From HLUCCA09 sp965277275 (GTDB lineage: Bacteria > Pseudomonadota > Alphaproteobacteria > Rhodobacterales > Rhodobacteraceae): a stretch of DNA of 64,000 nt. The DNA lies in the NCBI GenBank assembly GCA_965277275.1, contig CBDICG010000002.1:682001-746000 (forward strand). Direction: 5' to 3'. The notes below the pieces were generated by a model that worked only from the letters and a program-made list of their open reading frames with translations, ran no database searches and was not told the DNA's origin. Made by a program: the position numbers and the translations under genes. Below are positions 43,847-52,152 of the stretch, in pieces. The first letter of the stretch is position 1, and the number at the start of each line of letters is the position of its first letter.

Positions 43847-44344
43847 CTAGTAGATGTAGCGGATCTGATCGGTCCAGTAGCGCTCCATCCGGCGCAGGGA
43901 GGAGGTGATATGCTCCATCCCCTGCATGTCGATGATTTCGCGGCTGACCAGCCCTTCAGCGTGTCGCTCGAAGAGCGCGGCCACGACATCGCGAATGCTC
44001 CGCCCCTTCTCCGTGAGGCGGACGCGAACCGAGCGTCTGTCAATCTCGCAGCGCTGGTGGTGCATGTACCCCATGTCGACCAGCTTCTTGAGATTGTAGG
44101 ACACGTTCGAGCCCTGATAGTACCCGCGCGACTTCAGTTCGCCTGCGGTGACCTCGTTGTCACCGATGTTGAACAGCAAAAGCGCCTGGACCGCGTTGAT
44201 CTCCAATACGCCGACGCGTTCGAATTCGTCTTTGATCACATCGAGAAGAAGCCTGTGCAGCCTCTCCAGGAGTGTCAGTGCTTCCAGATACCCGGCCATG
44301 AAGGCCTTGCTTTGCCCCGGGATCACCGGATCATGGATGCTCAT
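43847..44344 (-). CDS. MarR-family winged-helix transcriptional regulator
   Basis: A 165-residue MarR-type regulator. The winged helix spans about residues 45-125: EINAVQALLLFNIG, the recognition-helix region SRGYYQGSNVSYNLKKLVDMGYM, and the wing with RRSVRVRLTEKGRSI. The flanking helices at both ends form the dimer interface. It resembles the MarR/LdtR-like regulators conserved in alphaproteobacteria. Ligand and targets are unknown. It is monocistronic as far as visible. Confidence 0.87.
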   Translation of the reverse strand: MSIHDPVIPGQSKAFMAGYLEALTLLERLHRLLLDVIKDEFERVGVLEINAVQALLLFNIGDNEVTAGELKSRGYYQGSNVSYNLKKLVDMGYMHHQRCEIDRRSVRVRLTEKGRSIRDVVAALFERHAEGLVSREIIDMQGMEHITSSLRRMERYWTDQIRYIY

Positions 44345-44452
44345 GTGGTGCCTCCGACTACGTCTACGGCGACCGGTTCTGAGGGCAATAAGCGAATATG
44401 ACGTTAATGCGCGGCTGAAAAAGGCCGAATTTCGGGAAAACTGCGCTCAGTT

Positions 44453-44746
44453 TCAGCGCGCACCCGCATGTTCGGCAATTCGGGCGATCAGAGGCGTGAA
44501 TGTCAAAGGCGGCGAGGCGCGGCCGGTGACCCAGGCGTAGAGATCCTGATCGTTCTCGGACAGCAGCGCGTCGTAGAGCGCGAGTTCATCCTCGCCCATA
44601 TTTGCAAGAAACGCTTCGGCGTAGCCTCCGAGGATCAGATCCATCTCCTTGATGCCACGGCGCCAGCTGCGCATGTAAAGGCGCTTGCGGCGCGCCTCAT
44701 CCGGCTCTCCGACGGGGCCTGTCGCTTCGGGCTTGGGGGCGCTCAT
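44453..44746 (-). CDS. sdhE: FAD assembly factor SdhE (succinate dehydrogenase)
   Basis: A 97-residue protein with the SdhE/SdhAF2 motif RRGIKEMDLILGGYAE, which promotes covalent flavinylation of SdhA. The start is set at the ATG overlapping the stop of the XRE regulator (ATGA); a longer frame reaching 44932 is antisense-like and rejected. Co-transcription with an XRE regulator is seen in related genomes. Confidence 0.92.
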   Translation of the reverse strand: MSAPKPEATGPVGEPDEARRKRLYMRSWRRGIKEMDLILGGYAEAFLANMGEDELALYDALLSENDQDLYAWVTGRASPPLTFTPLIARIAEHAGAR

Positions 44747-45171
44747 CCCGCCTCGCCCGTGTCCGACAGCATCAGACGAAGGCGCTTTTCGACACGCGCG
44801 AGCCTGTCGGCGGAGCGATCCATCTCGGCGTGCAGCGCTCGCAATTCGAGCAGCAGATCGCGGATCGCCTCGGGCGTGTCTGCCCCCTCGACGGGCGCAT
44901 CGATCCCGTCGCCCTCGCCGTTGAGAAGCCACATCAGCGAGACGCCGAGCACCCCCGCCAGCATCTGCAGCTTGTTCGCACGCGGTTCGGCGAGGTCGTT
45001 TTCCCAGTCACGCAGCGTCTTGACCTTGATACCGAGGCGGCGCGCCAGCTCCGGCTGGCCGATGCCGAGAGCGTCCCGAGCGCCGGCCACACGATCCCCG
45101 AAGGTGGCCGTCTCGGCCCCGTACCAGTTGTCCTCGGTTTCGGTCTCGGCGGCTTCGAAAGCACTGTCCAT
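44743..45171 (-). CDS. XRE-family helix-turn-helix regulator
   Basis: A 142-residue protein started at the ATG at 45171. An XRE/cro-type HTH covers about residues 20-75 (FGDRVAGARDALGIGQPELARRLGI, LRDWENDLAEPR), followed by a helical C-terminus with a possible coiled coil (LRALHAEMDRSADRLARVE). It is coupled to sdhE by ATGA overlap and divergent from aatA across 126 bases. Targets are unknown. Confidence 0.87.
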   Translation of the reverse strand: MDSAFEAAETETEDNWYGAETATFGDRVAGARDALGIGQPELARRLGIKVKTLRDWENDLAEPRANKLQMLAGVLGVSLMWLLNGEGDGIDAPVEGADTPEAIRDLLLELRALHAEMDRSADRLARVEKRLRLMLSDTGEAG

Positions 45172-45297
45172 GCGGCGGTCTCCTGCAAAATGAGTGCGAC
45201 GGGCGCGCGCAGCGAGGCGCACGGCACAGGTTATGGCTTGAACGGCTACGAGGGCGAGCCTAAGCCTGCGGGGGATGTGATACAACCGGAGGCGGCC

Positions 45298-46500
45298 ATG
45301 ACTTTCCTTTCTGCGACGCTCGACAGGGTGAAACCGTCGCCCACCATCGCGGTGTCGACAAAGGCCGCCGAACTGAAGGCCGCCGGACGCGACGTGATCG
45401 GCCTCGGCGCGGGCGAGCCGGACTTCGACACGCCCGAGAACATCAAGGCCGCGGCCAAGGCGGCGATCGACGCGGGCAAGACGAAATACACCCCGCCCGA
45501 CGGCATCCCCGAGCTGAAGCAGGCGATCTGCGCCAAGTTCAAGCGCGACAACGGGCTGGACTACACGCCCGCACAGGTGAGCGTCGGGACCGGCGGCAAG
45601 CAGATCCTGTACAACGCGCTGATGGCGACGCTGAACCCGGGCGACGAAGTGATCATCCCCGCCCCCTACTGGGTCAGCTACCCGGACATGGTGCTACTGG
45701 CGGGCGGCGAGCCCGTGGTGGCCGAGACTTCCAGCCAGACAGCCTACAAGCTGACGGCCGATCAGCTGGAGGCCGCAATCACGCCCAAGACGAAATGGCT
45801 GATCTTCAACTCGCCCTCGAACCCGACGGGCGCGGGCTACAACCGCGAAGAGCTGAAGGCGCTGACGGATGTGCTGATGCGGCATCCGCATGTCTGGGTG
45901 ATGACCGACGACATGTACGAGCACCTCGTCTACGACGATTTCGAGTTCGTCACCCCCGCTGAGGTGGAGCCCGGGCTCTATGACCGGACCCTTACGTGCA
46001 ACGGTGTCTCCAAGGCCTACGCGATGACCGGCTGGCGGATCGGCTATGCGGCTGGGCCCGAAGCGCTGATCAAGGCGATGCGCAAGATCCAGTCGCAATC
46101 GACGTCAAACCCCTGCTCGATCAGCCAGTGGGCGGCGGTCGAGGCGCTCAACGGCACGCAGGATTACATCCCGACGAACAACGCCACGTTCGCGCGTCGC
46201 CGCGATCTGGTGGTCGACATGCTGAACGCCTGCGAAGGGCTCTCCTGCCCGGTGCCGGAGGGGGCATTCTACGTCTACCCCACGATCTCGGGCTGCATCG
46301 GCAAGACGACCGCGGGCGGCACCAAGATCGAGAACGACGAAATCTTCGCGACGGCTCTGCTGGAGGAGAAGGGCGTTGCGGTGGTCTTCGGGGCGGCATT
46401 CGGGCTGAGCCCCGCGTTCCGCGTCAGCTACGCGACGTCCGATGAGGCGCTCAAAGAGGCCTGTAGCCGAATCCAGGAGTTCTGCGCCGAGCTGACCTGA
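45298..46500 (+). CDS. aatA: Aspartate aminotransferase (class I, PLP)
   Basis: A 400-residue fold-type I aminotransferase starting at the ATG after GGAGG. The PLP lysine is in SKAYAMTGWRIGY, with the supporting motifs NSPSNPTG, DDMYEHLVY and the C-terminal FRVSYA arginine that binds the substrate carboxylate. The length and N-terminal LSATLDRVKPSPTIAVS are typical of alphaproteobacterial AatA, which may also act on prephenate. Confidence 0.94.
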   Translation: MTFLSATLDRVKPSPTIAVSTKAAELKAAGRDVIGLGAGEPDFDTPENIKAAAKAAIDAGKTKYTPPDGIPELKQAICAKFKRDNGLDYTPAQVSVGTGGKQILYNALMATLNPGDEVIIPAPYWVSYPDMVLLAGGEPVVAETSSQTAYKLTADQLEAAITPKTKWLIFNSPSNPTGAGYNREELKALTDVLMRHPHVWVMTDDMYEHLVYDDFEFVTPAEVEPGLYDRTLTCNGVSKAYAMTGWRIGYAAGPEALIKAMRKIQSQSTSNPCSISQWAAVEALNGTQDYIPTNNATFARRRDLVVDMLNACEGLSCPVPEGAFYVYPTISGCIGKTTAGGTKIENDEIFATALLEEKGVAVVFGAAFGLSPAFRVSYATSDEALKEACSRIQEFCAELT

Positions 46501-46517
46501 GCCGGGGGGGCGCGCGG

Positions 46518-46943
46518 ATGGACGACGAGCTTCCCGCCTTCTTCTTTCGCATCCGCGACAACGGGGCTGCCGTGTTCCGCGTGGACCACAGCAGCCGCAA
46601 CCGCCGGCTCGACTTCGAGCAGATCGCGGTCGTCAACACCCGCAATGGCGAGATCAAGCCGCAGGGCGGTCAGGCACTGGAGCCAGACGCCCGCGCGGCG
46701 ATCGAGGCGTGGCTCGAGGAGCGGCAATCCGTTCTGGCACACCGTGCGCGGGACGAAGTGCAGATGTGCATCGAGGGCCTCAACCGCACGGCGCAGTGGG
46801 CGCAATCAAAGGCGGACCCCGCCGATCTCGCCGCCGTGACAGAGCACCTGCTGCTGGCGATGCATGATCTGCGCACCGTGTTGCTGCGCAAGAAAGCGGA
46901 CAGGATCGCCGCCAACGATACGGCGCCCGATCCCGACGATTGA
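46518..46943 (+). CDS. Conserved hypothetical protein
   Basis: A 141-residue soluble protein starting 17 bases after aatA. The N-terminal half (FFFRIRDNGAAVFRVDHSSRNRRLDFEQIAVVN) looks like a small beta-rich domain; the C-terminal half is helical and charged. I do not recognise a characterised family, though the opening resembles proteins found next to aatA in Rhodobacterales. The ending is acidic (DTAPDPDD). Confidence 0.72.
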   Translation: MDDELPAFFFRIRDNGAAVFRVDHSSRNRRLDFEQIAVVNTRNGEIKPQGGQALEPDARAAIEAWLEERQSVLAHRARDEVQMCIEGLNRTAQWAQSKADPADLAAVTEHLLLAMHDLRTVLLRKKADRIAANDTAPDPDD

Positions 46944-47152
46944 CCAGCGCCAGCGGATCGGCAGTGGCATGCTCCGTGCGCGGAGTGACAGAGGTGTGTG
47001 CCCTGTGGAAATTCTGGTGCGTGGGCCGAGCCAGGAGCGTTTCCCAAGGCTGAACCGCAAGCGCTCCCGCCCCCTCAAGCCACGACCGTCATGGCGGCTC
47101 CAGCGACGGAGCCAGCCGCCACCCACCGCAAAAACGGAGCTCCTGCGCAAAG

Positions 47153-47180
47153 AAAAACCCCCCACGCGGGCGTGGGGGGT
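47153..47180 (-). terminator. Rho-independent terminator after the YceI-OmpA gene
   Basis: A perfect 11-bp stem (ACCCCCCACGC at 47157-47167, complement at 47170-47180, 2-base loop) is followed on the minus strand by TTTTT. It lies about 80 bases beyond the stop of the minus-strand gene that starts at 48382. Apart from this hairpin, the 314-base gap between the two convergent genes shows nothing I recognise. Confidence 0.88.
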
Positions 47181-47257
47181 CTTGACGCTGAGCGAGGGCG
47201 TGCCCTGCCCGATGACTGCTCGAGCGGTGCGCGCCTGTGCGCGTGCCTCCGCACGCG

Positions 47258-48382
47258 CTACTGCGTGAGCGCGAACTCGATCCGGCGATTGCGCTGCTTG
47301 TTGTCAGCGGAATCGTTTGCCACGATCGGACGGGTTTCGCCGAAGCCGACGGGCACCATGCGATCCGACGGCGCACCGTTTGCCGAAAGGTACTGAACGA
47401 CAGAGGCCGCACGACGCTCCGAGAGGCGCTGGTTGTTGGCTTCCGAACCGTCACTGTCCGTATGGCCAGACACTTCGACCATCAGACCGGGGCAACGCGA
47501 GATGATGTCCGCGATGCTGTCGAGCACGGCCCGGCTATCATCACGCAACCGCGCCGAGGCGGTGTTGAAGTAGATGTTGCCCGTGCGGCTGAGGATCTCG
47601 AACCGGCCCGCGCACTCCTCAAGGGAGAAATCGCCGGTGGATTCCAGAGCCACCTGCGTCGGCTGCGGCGGTGTCGCAACGACGAAGCCGGAGGACGGCG
47701 CGGACGCGGCGGGCGTCGCGGGTGCGGTTTCGACCGGCGCAGAGGCCACCGGCACGTCTCCACCCTCGCCGGGAAGGCGGGTGAAGACGAAATCGAAGCT
47801 CACGGTCGTTTGCGGCACGATCGTGACCCCTGCAGCCTCTTCCAGCTTCCCGCGCCCGGTCTCGAGGTCATAATCCTCGGTCTTCAGCGTGACCGGGGTC
47901 GAGGAAGAGACAGACACCATGTCGTCTGTCAGCAGGGTGATTGCGACCTCGACCTCCTCGGTCTTGGTCACGCCGCGCATCGTCAGATCGAACGGCACCG
48001 TCATGATCTTGCGGCGCGTTTCCGCTAGGTCGGCGACCATGTCCTCGGTCAGCTGCATCGATACCGTGGCCTCGGGAAACTTGAACGTCTCGAAGAAGAG
48101 GAAGCGCATGCGAACATTGCGCAAATCCACCTTTGTATCGACGGAATCGAGCAGGATGTTCACCGATGCCGTGCCGCTTGGATCAATGATCCCGGTATAG
48201 GTGGCAAAGCTCGATGTTTCCGTAACGGAGCCATTCTTCACGGACGTAAAACGCAAGGCCGATGAATCGGCCTCGAGGATCCAACCGGGGGCAAACGGAT
48301 TGGCGAATGCTGGCGCTGCGGCCGTGGCCAACGCGACGCCGAAAGCGGCGATCGCAGCGCGAAGTGTCGGAAATGAGTTCAT
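47258..48382 (-). CDS. YceI-OmpA fusion protein
   Basis: A 374-residue secreted protein. Signal peptide ends near residue 27 (APAFA). Residues about 30-205 form a YceI-like lipocalin domain (FASYTGIIDP-like opening, PFDLTMRGVTKTEEVEV), then a proline/alanine linker, and an OmpA-like peptidoglycan-binding domain at about 260-374 (VEVSGHTDSDGSEANNQRLSE). YceI proteins bind isoprenoids or amphiphiles in the periplasm. The fusion would tether that activity to the cell wall. It is divergent from the caspase-like gene. Confidence 0.85.
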   Translation of the reverse strand: MNSFPTLRAAIAAFGVALATAAAPAFANPFAPGWILEADSSALRFTSVKNGSVTETSSFATYTGIIDPSGTASVNILLDSVDTKVDLRNVRMRFLFFETFKFPEATVSMQLTEDMVADLAETRRKIMTVPFDLTMRGVTKTEEVEVAITLLTDDMVSVSSSTPVTLKTEDYDLETGRGKLEEAAGVTIVPQTTVSFDFVFTRLPGEGGDVPVASAPVETAPATPAASAPSSGFVVATPPQPTQVALESTGDFSLEECAGRFEILSRTGNIYFNTASARLRDDSRAVLDSIADIISRCPGLMVEVSGHTDSDGSEANNQRLSERRAASVVQYLSANGAPSDRMVPVGFGETRPIVANDSADNKQRNRRIEFALTQ

Positions 48383-48568
48383 GCGTCAGCTCCTGAATCG
48401 GTGCCGCAGTGGGCTATCTTCCTGGGAATTCTCACCCTAGGGTAACCGAATTGCAGCAGAAAAGTCATCATCGTGCGAGAGAATCGCCCTTTTGATTTGT
48501 GATCCTGTGCGTAGGACCCAAGTATGGCAACGATAGGAATTGGTATGTGGCTTGTTGATGGAGCAAAG

Positions 48569-50053
48569 ATGCGCACCCTTGTCGCTGTCTTCTCTTGTGT
48601 ATTTCTGGCGTCAGCGCTGTTGGCGCGCCCGGCGGATGCCGGCGCGCGCATCGCACTGATCATCGGCAACGGGGCCTATTCCTCGATCACGCCGTTGGAG
48701 AACCCCGTGTCGGACGCCGTATTGCTGGCGGACTCGCTGGAGGGCGTCGGCTTTGAGGTCACCTTGCTCACGGACGCCGATCTGAACACCCTGAAGCGCG
48801 GCGTGGCCGAGTTCGGGCGCGCGCTCCGCGAGGCCGGGCCGGATGCGACCGGGCTTTTCTACTATGCGGGACATGGCGTGCAGTCCTTCGGGGCGAACTA
48901 CCTGCTTCCCACCGATACCAATGTGAGCGATCCGGCGGATCTCGATTTCGTCGCGCTCGAGGCCCAGTCCGTGCTGCGGCAGATGTTCTCGGCTCGCAAC
49001 CGCACCAATATCGTGATCCTCGATGCCTGCCGGAACAACCCTTTCGAAGGCGCGGCGAACTTCACCGACAATGGTCTGGCCGAGATGAAGGCCCCAACCG
49101 GGACATTCCTGGCCTACGCGACCGAGCCGGGCGGTGTGGCCCTGGATGGCGCAGGGCAGAACAGCCCGTTCTCAAACGCCCTTGCCCGCGAAATGCAGGT
49201 GCCCGGCCGTCCGATCGAGGAAGTCTTCCGCAACGTGCGCGTCGCCGTTCTGGAAGAGACCCGTGGCGCCCAGACACCGTGGGACACGTCTTCGCTGACG
49301 GCGGAGTTCGCCTTTGTCGAGCAAGAGCGTGTCGACCCCGCGCTGGTCGCGGCACAGGAACTCTGGGAAGGCGTGAAGGCCACCAATGACCCCGTGCAGG
49401 TGATGCTTTACCTGCGCGGCTATGGTGACAGCCCGTTCGCAGAGGAGGCCCGCGGCATGCTCGCGGCGCTCGTCGCGCAAGAGGTGCAGCCTGCGCCCGC
49501 CCCTGCCCCACAGCCCGCGCAGCCGAATGCCGACGAACAGGCCCTGATCGCGGCGGCACAAGCATCTGGCGCGGCGGCGGATTACGAGGCCTATCTCGCC
49601 GCGTTCCCGAACGGTGTCTTTGCCGAGTTCGCCCGGAGCGAGCTTGCCACCGTGCAGAAGAAAGACCCCATCGCCGGTCAGGAGGTTGCCGCCGCGCCCG
49701 CACCGGCTGCACGTGCACAGACGGCAGATCCCGTAACCGCGACCCAGGCGCCGCAGACCGTGAGCTTTGGCCTCCCGCTGGTCAGCCCGACGCCGGAGGT
49801 CAACGGGCGCAGCATCCCCGAGCTGATCGCGGGCTCCCCGATCTTCCCGCCGATCGAAGGCCTCCCGCCGGAACTATGGCAGGGCCAGTCGTGCTCGAAC
49901 TGCCACGAATGGACCCGCGATGCCCTGTGCAGCCAAGGCGAGGTCTATGCCGCCGCGCGCGAGGTTTCGGAGCGTTCGCTGCAGAAGGTGCACCCCTATG
50001 GTGGCGGCTTCAAACAGGCGCTTCGCGTCTGGGCGCGGGACGGTTGCCAATAG
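48569..50053 (+). CDS. Secreted caspase-like (metacaspase/C14) protein with C-terminal CxxCH
   Basis: A 494-residue protein, ATG at 48569 with GGAG upstream and a signal peptide (SCVFLASALLARPADAG). The caspase p20 fold covers about 27-260 with the catalytic dyad H102 (YYAGHG) and C154 (LDACRNNP). A proline/alanine/glutamine linker with a TPR-like stretch (about 345-370) follows. The C-terminal ~60 residues contain C442-S-N-C-H446 (a heme c motif form) and two more cysteines. The substrate is unknown. An in-frame start at 48524 is less likely. Confidence 0.85.
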   Translation: MRTLVAVFSCVFLASALLARPADAGARIALIIGNGAYSSITPLENPVSDAVLLADSLEGVGFEVTLLTDADLNTLKRGVAEFGRALREAGPDATGLFYYAGHGVQSFGANYLLPTDTNVSDPADLDFVALEAQSVLRQMFSARNRTNIVILDACRNNPFEGAANFTDNGLAEMKAPTGTFLAYATEPGGVALDGAGQNSPFSNALAREMQVPGRPIEEVFRNVRVAVLEETRGAQTPWDTSSLTAEFAFVEQERVDPALVAAQELWEGVKATNDPVQVMLYLRGYGDSPFAEEARGMLAALVAQEVQPAPAPAPQPAQPNADEQALIAAAQASGAAADYEAYLAAFPNGVFAEFARSELATVQKKDPIAGQEVAAAPAPAARAQTADPVTATQAPQTVSFGLPLVSPTPEVNGRSIPELIAGSPIFPPIEGLPPELWQGQSCSNCHEWTRDALCSQGEVYAAAREVSERSLQKVHPYGGGFKQALRVWARDGCQ

Positions 50054-50343
50054 GATACGGCGCGCTTCCGAGCTAGCGGTTCAAGCGCCTTCGCAGGTGC
50101 CGGCTTCGCCTTTTCGACTTGGCAAAGGCTGATGGATATGGGGCAGCTCCTGCTTCCCTGGGGACCGCCCATGCAGTGTCCCGGGCAACTCCGGATGGTA
50201 CTGACCCACTCCGCCGACCACGCTCCAGCCAGAAACGGCGGACGTCGCTGGCTGATGCCGGTCGCGCTGACCGGCTCATTGGCCTGGTGGCCCGCCACAC
50301 CCAGTCACGGCACGCCTGGCCCGAGCACGGCACATCGATGCGC

Positions 50344-50540
50344 GGCACGGGCCACTCATGGCACGGTCCATTTATGGCACGGCCCAATCCCGGCACGGTC
50401 CACTCACGCCACGGCCCACTCCCGGCACGGCCCAGTCTCGGCACGGCATTTCACGGCACAGCACATCACGGAACAGCACGCCACATCACGACGGCACACC
50501 ACAGCACATCAAGGCACACCACAGCACATCACGGCTCAGG
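50344..50540. repeat. 16-bp minisatellite decaying into 15- and 10-bp units
   Basis: Units beginning GGCACGG (one GCCACGG) start at 50344, 50360, 50376, 50392, 50408, 50424 and 50440, exactly 16 bases apart (GGCACGGTCCACTCAC type). The next step is 15 bases, then the pattern changes to 10-base units AGCACATCAC and GGCACACCAC up to about 50540. It sits in the 543-base gap between the caspase-like gene and the MATE gene. The rest of the gap (50054-50343) shows nothing recognisable. Confidence 0.9.
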
Positions 50541-50596
50541 CGCGGAGCTGGGGCCGTTTCGAGCGGCAGCAGATCCGACACGCCAATGCGATACCG

Positions 50597-52015
50597 CTAG
50601 ACGATCCGTTCGTTCGCGCCCGCAAAGGTCGGGCTCTCCTGAAGGCGCGTCGTAAGGGGCGCGAGAACCTGTCGCCAGAAGCGCCAGCTCAGAAGCACCG
50701 CTGCAGAGGCGAGGCCGATGACGAGGCCCGCCCAGACGCCCGGCGCGCCCCACCCGAACACGAAGCCGCAGATGTAGCCCGCGGGCAGCCCGATGGCCCA
50801 ATAGCTGAACGCCGCCATGAGCATGGGGATCTTGGTGTCCTGCACCCCGCGCAAGAGCCCCACGGTGACCACCTGCGCCCCGTCAACGGCCTGAAACGCC
50901 GCCGCCATGAAGACGAGAACGACGCCGAGCGTCACGATCTCGATGCGCGCGGGCTCATCCGCCGCAAGAAAGAGGCTGACGAGCGCGTCCGGCATGGCCA
51001 CGAAGACGATCACCGACACCGCCGCAAAGCCAAGGGACATCGCCATCGCAACGCCCGCGCCGCGCGCCAGCCCGAAGGCATCGCGCCGGCCCAGCGCCTG
51101 CCCGGCCCGGATCGTCCCCGCATTGGAGAGCCCCATATGGACCATGAAGCCGGCCGTCGCGATCTGGAGCGCGATCCCATGCGCCGCCAGCGGCACCGCC
51201 CCGAGCCACCCCACCATCACCGCGGACGCAGCGAACATGGCGACCTCGGCGAGGTTGGTCAGGCCGATGGGCCAGCCCAGCCGGAACACCTGCCCGAACG
51301 CCTGCCAGTCTGCCCGCCAGATCCGCGCAAAGAGCGTGTGCTGGGGAAAGACCCGCATTGCATAGAGGGCCAAGACTCCGAGCATCACCACCTGCACAAG
51401 CACCGAGGACAGCGCCGCGCCGCGCACTCCCATCTCCGGAAAGCCGAAATGCCCAAAGATAAGAACCCAGTTCCCGATGGCGTTGACCACCGCACCGGCG
51501 ACCGTGGCCCACAGGACAACCTGCGTCCGCTCCAGCGCGGCAAGGTAACTGCGCAGCACCATCATCGCGAGCGCGGGAAAGAGCGCCCAGCCCGCGATCG
51601 CGAGGTATTGGGCGGCCATCTGGGCCACGGCCTCCTCTTGCCCGAGCGCGCGCAGGAGCGGCTCGGACCAGATCATCACGGGAACAGCCAGGGCCGCGTA
51701 GAATGCCGATAGCCAGAGACCCATGCGCGTGACGCGCCGGATCTGCGTGGCGTCGTTCCCCGCGCCATGCTCGGCGGCAACCATCGGCATCACGGCCCAG
51801 GCGAACCCCGACCCCATGATGAAGAAGACAAAGAAATACGTGCTCCCCAGAACACCGGCGGCCAGTTCGGGAACCCCGTACCAGCCGAGCATCAGCGTGT
51901 CCGTCGCACCCACGGCAAATTGCGCCAGGTGGCCACCCACGAGGGGAAGGCCAAGCCGGAGCAACGCACGCGCATGACCCGCGCGGGAGAGGGGAGAGCC
52001 GGTGGTGTCGGACAT
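50597..52015 (-). CDS. MATE-family multidrug efflux transporter
   Basis: A 472-residue membrane protein with twelve predicted helices and the two-fold MATE repeat (LPLVGGHLAQFAVGATDTLMLGWYG near the N-terminus; GWPIGLTNLAEVAMFAASAVMVG at mid-protein). It is started at the ATG at 52015; the in-frame extension to 52135 is polar and unsupported. It exports cationic drugs or metabolites using Na+ or H+; the substrate is unknown. Confidence 0.92.
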   Translation of the reverse strand: MSDTTGSPLSRAGHARALLRLGLPLVGGHLAQFAVGATDTLMLGWYGVPELAAGVLGSTYFFVFFIMGSGFAWAVMPMVAAEHGAGNDATQIRRVTRMGLWLSAFYAALAVPVMIWSEPLLRALGQEEAVAQMAAQYLAIAGWALFPALAMMVLRSYLAALERTQVVLWATVAGAVVNAIGNWVLIFGHFGFPEMGVRGAALSSVLVQVVMLGVLALYAMRVFPQHTLFARIWRADWQAFGQVFRLGWPIGLTNLAEVAMFAASAVMVGWLGAVPLAAHGIALQIATAGFMVHMGLSNAGTIRAGQALGRRDAFGLARGAGVAMAMSLGFAAVSVIVFVAMPDALVSLFLAADEPARIEIVTLGVVLVFMAAAFQAVDGAQVVTVGLLRGVQDTKIPMLMAAFSYWAIGLPAGYICGFVFGWGAPGVWAGLVIGLASAAVLLSWRFWRQVLAPLTTRLQESPTFAGANERIV

Positions 52016-52152
52016 GGTTCGGCCATAGACCTCGCTGTGCCGCCGGGCAAGCCCCACGACGACGCGCGTTGGCGAGAGGGGGCCGGATCGGTCTGCTTGG
52101 GCCGGGGTGCCTGCGGTGATCCGCTTGGCGGGCACCCTTTCGAGCGGCTTGC

